From Patulibacter sp. (GTDB taxonomy: Bacteria > Actinomycetota > Thermoleophilia > Solirubrobacterales > Solirubrobacteraceae): a stretch of DNA of 9,814 nucleotides. This document shows, piece by piece, positions 7,306 through 9,814 of this stretch. Position numbers and translations under genes: made by a program. The stretch covers positions 1 through 9,814 of the forward strand of contig JAVHXX010000056.1 in NCBI GenBank assembly GCA_031119595.1. Direction: 5' to 3'. The notes beneath the pieces were generated by a model. It was not told where the DNA came from, did no database searches, and saw only the letters and a list, made by a program, of their open reading frames with translations. The stretch's first letter is position 1, and the number at the start of each line of letters is the position of its first letter.

Positions 7306-7393
7306 TGGTCCTCGAAAAGGCAAACCCGTCGTGAGGCGGGGACGCAAAGCCAAGGGGCCTTCACGGATGGAGGCAGCCCAGCCGCCGAAAGGA
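7306..7393 (+). ncRNA. Cyclic di-GMP-I (GEMM-I) riboswitch
   Basis: The hallmark conserved blocks are present in order: GGCAAACC (7319-7326), GGGACGCAAAGCC (7339-7351) and a 3' GCCGCCGAAAGG (7381-7392). The first helix is CCCGTC (7325-7330) with GGCGGG (7335-7340), closed by a GTGA loop, a GNRA tetraloop as expected for the class. The second helix is GCCTTCA (7357-7363) with TGGAGGC (7368-7374) around CGGA; after an AG bulge it continues as GGG (7354-7356) with CCC (7377-7379). The base just before CAAACC is G, which fits c-di-GMP rather than the cGAMP-selective variants. The 3' edge runs into the RBS (GAAAGGA, 7387-7393) of the hydrolase gene, so control is probably translational. Family identity is strong; ligand affinity and direction of control are inferred. 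Confidence 0.93.
7387..7393 (+). promoter_or_regulatory. Ribosome binding site of the hydrolase gene, inside the riboswitch edge
   Basis: GAAAGGA, 6 nt before GTG 7400, good spacing that fixes the start. It overlaps the 3' end of the riboswitch. AGGA (7390-7393) can pair with UCCU (7309-7312) just 5' of the aptamer core, which would hide the RBS when the basal helix closes. Confidence 0.75.
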
Positions 7394-7399
7394 TTCATC

Positions 7400-8974
7400 G
7401 TGGCTACTCGCCCGTTTGCGATCGCACTCGCGATCGTTGCCGCACTGACCGGAGCAGCCTCTGCGCAGGCCGCCACCGATGCCAGCGCCCGCACCGGGCA
7501 GGTTCGCTTCGTGAAGCGGATGGACCCGTCGTTCGACAAGTACGTCACGAACCCGTCCACCAGCCAGAAGCAGTGGCTGACCAGCCACCTGTGGCGCACC
7601 GAGGTCTTCACCCCGTTCTTCGACGACAAGACCTCCTGGTACGCGAGCGGCTGGCTCTACAGCGACATCTACGCGATCTACAACGGCTCCGACGTCGCGA
7701 GGCAGCACCCGGACTGGATCCTGAAGGACGCCTCCGGCAACCCGCTCTACATCCCGTGGGGCTGCTCGAACGGCTGGTGCCCGCAGTACGCCGCCGACAT
7801 CACGAACCCGGCCTACCGCGCCTGGTGGATCGGCCAGCTGCAGACCAACCTCGCCAAGGGCTACAAGGGCGCCTGGGTCGACGACGTGAACATGGACCTG
7901 CGCGTCGGCAACAGCAACGGCACCTCCACCTTCCCCTACTCCGCGTCGCTCGGCCACACGATGAGCGAGCCGGAGTGGCGCACCGCGATGGCGAACTTCA
8001 CCGTCCAGATCCGCGCCTCGATCCCCGCCGACAAGGAGATCGTCCACAACAGCATCTGGTACGCCGCGGGCAACGCGGGCCGCGACAGCAACCCGGACGT
8101 CGCCCGTGAGATCAACTCCGCCGACTACATCAACATCGAGCGCGGCTTCAACGACGACGGCCTCACCGGTGGCAACGGCGAGTGGAGCCAGCGCGCCCTC
8201 CAGGGCTTCATCGACCGCGTCCACGCCAAGGGCAAGGGCGTCATCATCGACGGCTTCGACGGCAGCGCCGCCGGCTCCGAGTACAGCCTCGCGAACTACC
8301 TCCTCGTGAACTCCGGCGCCGACGCCATCGGCGAAGGCGACCAGACGCCGGACAACTGGTGGAACGGCTGGAACACCGACCTCGGCACCGCCCTCGCCGC
8401 CCGCTACGACTGGCAGGGCCTCGAGCGCCGCGACTTCACCGGCGGCATCGCCCTCGTCGCCGAGCCCGGCGCGCCGAGCCGCACCGTGCAGCTCCCGCAG
8501 CCGATGGTCAACCTCGCCGGCCAGACCGTCTCCTCGGTCACCATCTCCGGCGGCCACGGCGCCGTCCTCACCGGTGTCGGCGTCACCGCCGGCACCCCGG
8601 ACCCGACCGGCACCGCCTCCACCGCCCCGGCCCCGACGAACCCGTCGAGCTGCGGCTGCAACGGCGGCAAGACCACGCCCGCCAAGACCTCGACGAGCAC
8701 CGGCACCGCCGCGGGCTCGACGGTCGGCACCGACGCCACGGCCTGCAAGCAGGTCCGCGTGACCTACTCGACGCTCCGCTGGAACGCCAAGGCCAGCAAG
8801 TTCCAGCGCCGCCGCGGCTCCGCGAAGGTCTGCATCGACGCCGGCCTCAAGAGCGGTTCCAAGGCGCAGCGCGCCGCGATCTCCAAGGCGACCGAGAAGG
8901 CCCGCCGTGCCTCGCTGCAGCTGGCCAAGGCCGCCCGCCGCGAGTCGGTCACCGCTGCCGGGAGCAAGGCCTGA
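7400..8974 (+). CDS. Secreted putative glycoside hydrolase (GHL15-like TIM barrel) with basic C-terminal tail
   Basis: 524 aa. The start is GTG 7400, set by the RBS and by the signal peptide that follows (MATRPFAIALAIVAAL, likely cleavage after AQA at residue 24). The mature protein begins with a region of about 36-390 resembling putative glycoside hydrolases of the GHL15/GH114-like TIM-barrel type: FVKRMDPSFDKYV, IPWGCSNGWCPQYAAD, GAWVDDVNMD (D161/D162), INIERGFND (E247), GVIIDGFDG (D284) and GEGDQTPDNWW. The acidic residues at D161/D162 and E247 are candidate catalytic groups. A Thr/Pro/Gly linker with a CGC motif (C418, C420) leads to a final ~75 residues with two more Cys and many Lys/Arg/Ala. 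It is preceded by a c-di-GMP riboswitch and sits among EPS genes, suggesting it trims or releases the local polysaccharide. The substrate is unknown, and the exact family should be treated as probable. Confidence 0.85.
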   Translation: MATRPFAIALAIVAALTGAASAQAATDASARTGQVRFVKRMDPSFDKYVTNPSTSQKQWLTSHLWRTEVFTPFFDDKTSWYASGWLYSDIYAIYNGSDVARQHPDWILKDASGNPLYIPWGCSNGWCPQYAADITNPAYRAWWIGQLQTNLAKGYKGAWVDDVNMDLRVGNSNGTSTFPYSASLGHTMSEPEWRTAMANFTVQIRASIPADKEIVHNSIWYAAGNAGRDSNPDVAREINSADYINIERGFNDDGLTGGNGEWSQRALQGFIDRVHAKGKGVIIDGFDGSAAGSEYSLANYLLVNSGADAIGEGDQTPDNWWNGWNTDLGTALAARYDWQGLERRDFTGGIALVAEPGAPSRTVQLPQPMVNLAGQTVSSVTISGGHGAVLTGVGVTAGTPDPTGTASTAPAPTNPSSCGCNGGKTTPAKTSTSTGTAAGSTVGTDATACKQVRVTYSTLRWNAKASKFQRRRGSAKVCIDAGLKSGSKAQRAAISKATEKARRASLQLAKAARRESVTAAGSKA

Positions 8975-8994
8975 TGCCCCGCCGCGACGGCTGA

Positions 8995-9814
8995 TCAGCG
9001 CAGCTCGTAGACGGTGAACGCCGTCGCGATCGAGTTGTCCGGCGGGATCGTCGCGGTGTCGCCGAACCGGCCGATCACGCGGTACCGCGACACGATCGCC
9101 CGGTGCAGGGCGACGTTCACGTCGACGCCCTCGGCGTGGAAACCCCAGGGCTGGAAGTTCCAGGTCCCCTCGATCACGAACCGCGGCGGCGTGTAGGGCG
9201 TGCTCGTCTTCGCGGCGTAGCTGCCGCCGTGCAGGAGCGCGTCGGCGGCTCGCCGGTCGTCGGCGGCGTCGCCGAGGACGCCCGGCAGGAAGGTGCTGTC
9301 GTAGAGCGCCGGACGCGCGTTCAGCAGGAACAGCCACCCCGGCTCCTGCGGGAGGGCGAGCAGGCGGTCGCCGGGGCGCACCTTCGAGCGCAGCAGGTCG
9401 ATGACCTCCTGGTCCTGCGTGGCGACGTCGGTCTGGGCCTTGAACGTGCCCGCCGGCGTATGGACCGGCACCGAGTAGTCGGCGTAGAGGCCGATGAACG
9501 CGTGGGCGGAGAGGGCGAGCGCCGTGATGGTGAGCAGCGTGGTCGTCGCCGCGACGCGGCTGCGGCCGAGGCGGGCCGCGAACCGCCACACGACGACCGC
9601 CGCGAGCAGGACCGCGGGCGGGGCGTAGTACGTGCCGTAGATGTCGGTCGAGAACTGCGCGTAGATCCGCACCGTGCAGACGACGGCGGCCGCGATGAGC
9701 GCGCCGGCCGCGATCCAACCGGGGCTCCCGGCCGGCGCATCGGCCGGCGTCGCCCCGAGGTCCGTCGCGGGCTCGTCGAGGGTCGACGGGCCGCCGCGCA
9801 GCCACGCGATCGCA
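8995..9814 (-). CDS. C-terminal part of a GT-C-like membrane glycosyltransferase (PMT/ArnT-like); partial
   Basis: The frame is open from the window edge (9813) to TGA at 8995-8997, about 272 residues, so the N-terminal catalytic region lies outside. Methionine- or GTG-like codons near 9672 are internal, since a hydrophobic helix is encoded just upstream. Three membrane segments are seen (about 9665-9720, 9580-9640 and 9490-9555 nt), followed by a ~165-residue soluble domain with TQDQEVIDLLRSKVRPGD, LALPQEPGWLFLLNARP, LYDSTFLPGVL and a terminal TAFTVYELR. This resembles the C-terminal extracytoplasmic domain of membrane glycosyltransferases that use polyprenyl-phosphate sugars. The gene converges on the hydrolase gene with a 20-bp gap. 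Without the N-terminal DD/DE motif, the GT-C call rests on general resemblance and on the EPS context. Confidence 0.65.
   Translation of the reverse strand, partial: AIAWLRGGPSTLDEPATDLGATPADAPAGSPGWIAAGALIAAAVVCTVRIYAQFSTDIYGTYYAPPAVLLAAVVVWRFAARLGRSRVAATTTLLTITALALSAHAFIGLYADYSVPVHTPAGTFKAQTDVATQDQEVIDLLRSKVRPGDRLLALPQEPGWLFLLNARPALYDSTFLPGVLGDAADDRRAADALLHGGSYAAKTSTPYTPPRFVIEGTWNFQPWGFHAEGVDVNVALHRAIVSRYRVIGRFGDTATIPPDNSIATAFTVYELR

Noticed and set aside
7331..7399. Hydrolase start at the upstream in-frame GTG 7331
   Set aside because: That GTG is the GNRA loop of the riboswitch. GTG 7400 has a proper RBS and begins a signal peptide.
7361..9805. A minus-strand open frame of over 800 codons spanning the hydrolase and glycosyltransferase genes
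   Set aside because: Its translation is Arg/Gly/Ala/Val/Asp-rich without domains. The hydrolase on the plus strand and the glycosyltransferase in another minus-strand frame both show clear family features.
1..9814. CRISPR arrays, tRNA/rRNA genes, insertion sequences or attachment sites
   Set aside because: I saw no spaced direct repeats, tRNA-like cloverleaf, transposase motif or flanking target duplication.

Overview
High-GC (roughly 70%) bacterial DNA. Codons end mostly in G or C, genes overlap by 4 nt, GTG and TTG starts are used, and the protein families look actinobacterial. The S8 peptidase and the secreted glycoside hydrolase most resemble proteins I associate with Thermoleophilia (Solirubrobacter/Patulibacter-like), but this placement is a guess. 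The window is an exopolysaccharide (EPS)/capsule locus of the Wzx/Wzy type.

Layout. (1) Positions 1-5288, plus strand: four genes joined by 4-nt stop/start overlaps. They are a 5'-truncated fusion of an efflux-adaptor-like N-terminus to a subtilisin-family (S8) peptidase, a PHP-type tyrosine phosphatase (CpsB/CapC/YwqE family), a Wzx-like flippase and a Wzy/O-antigen-ligase-like membrane protein. (2) 5289-5396: convergent gap with two GC-rich hairpins. (3) 5397-6962, minus strand: a Wzz-BY-kinase polysaccharide co-polymerase/autokinase, probably the substrate of the phosphatase on the other strand. (4) 6963-7399: a 437-bp divergent regulatory region. It holds the kinase leader, a 10-bp inverted repeat and a well-formed cyclic di-GMP-I (GEMM-I) riboswitch whose 3' edge abuts the ribosome binding site of the next gene. 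(5) 7400-8974, plus strand: a secreted putative glycoside hydrolase with a Cys/Thr/Pro linker and a strongly basic C-terminal tail. (6) 8995-9814, minus strand, running off the window: the C-terminal part of a GT-C-like membrane glycosyltransferase.

Working model (inference): Wzx moves lipid-linked repeat units outward, Wzy polymerises them, the BY-kinase and CpsB-type phosphatase set chain length or export, and a secreted hydrolase under direct c-di-GMP RNA control trims or releases the polymer. The most interesting items are the riboswitch with its possible anti-Shine-Dalgarno switch, the adaptor-protease fusion, the Pro-to-Gly change in the protease serine motif, and the non-canonical Walker A/A' motifs of the kinase.
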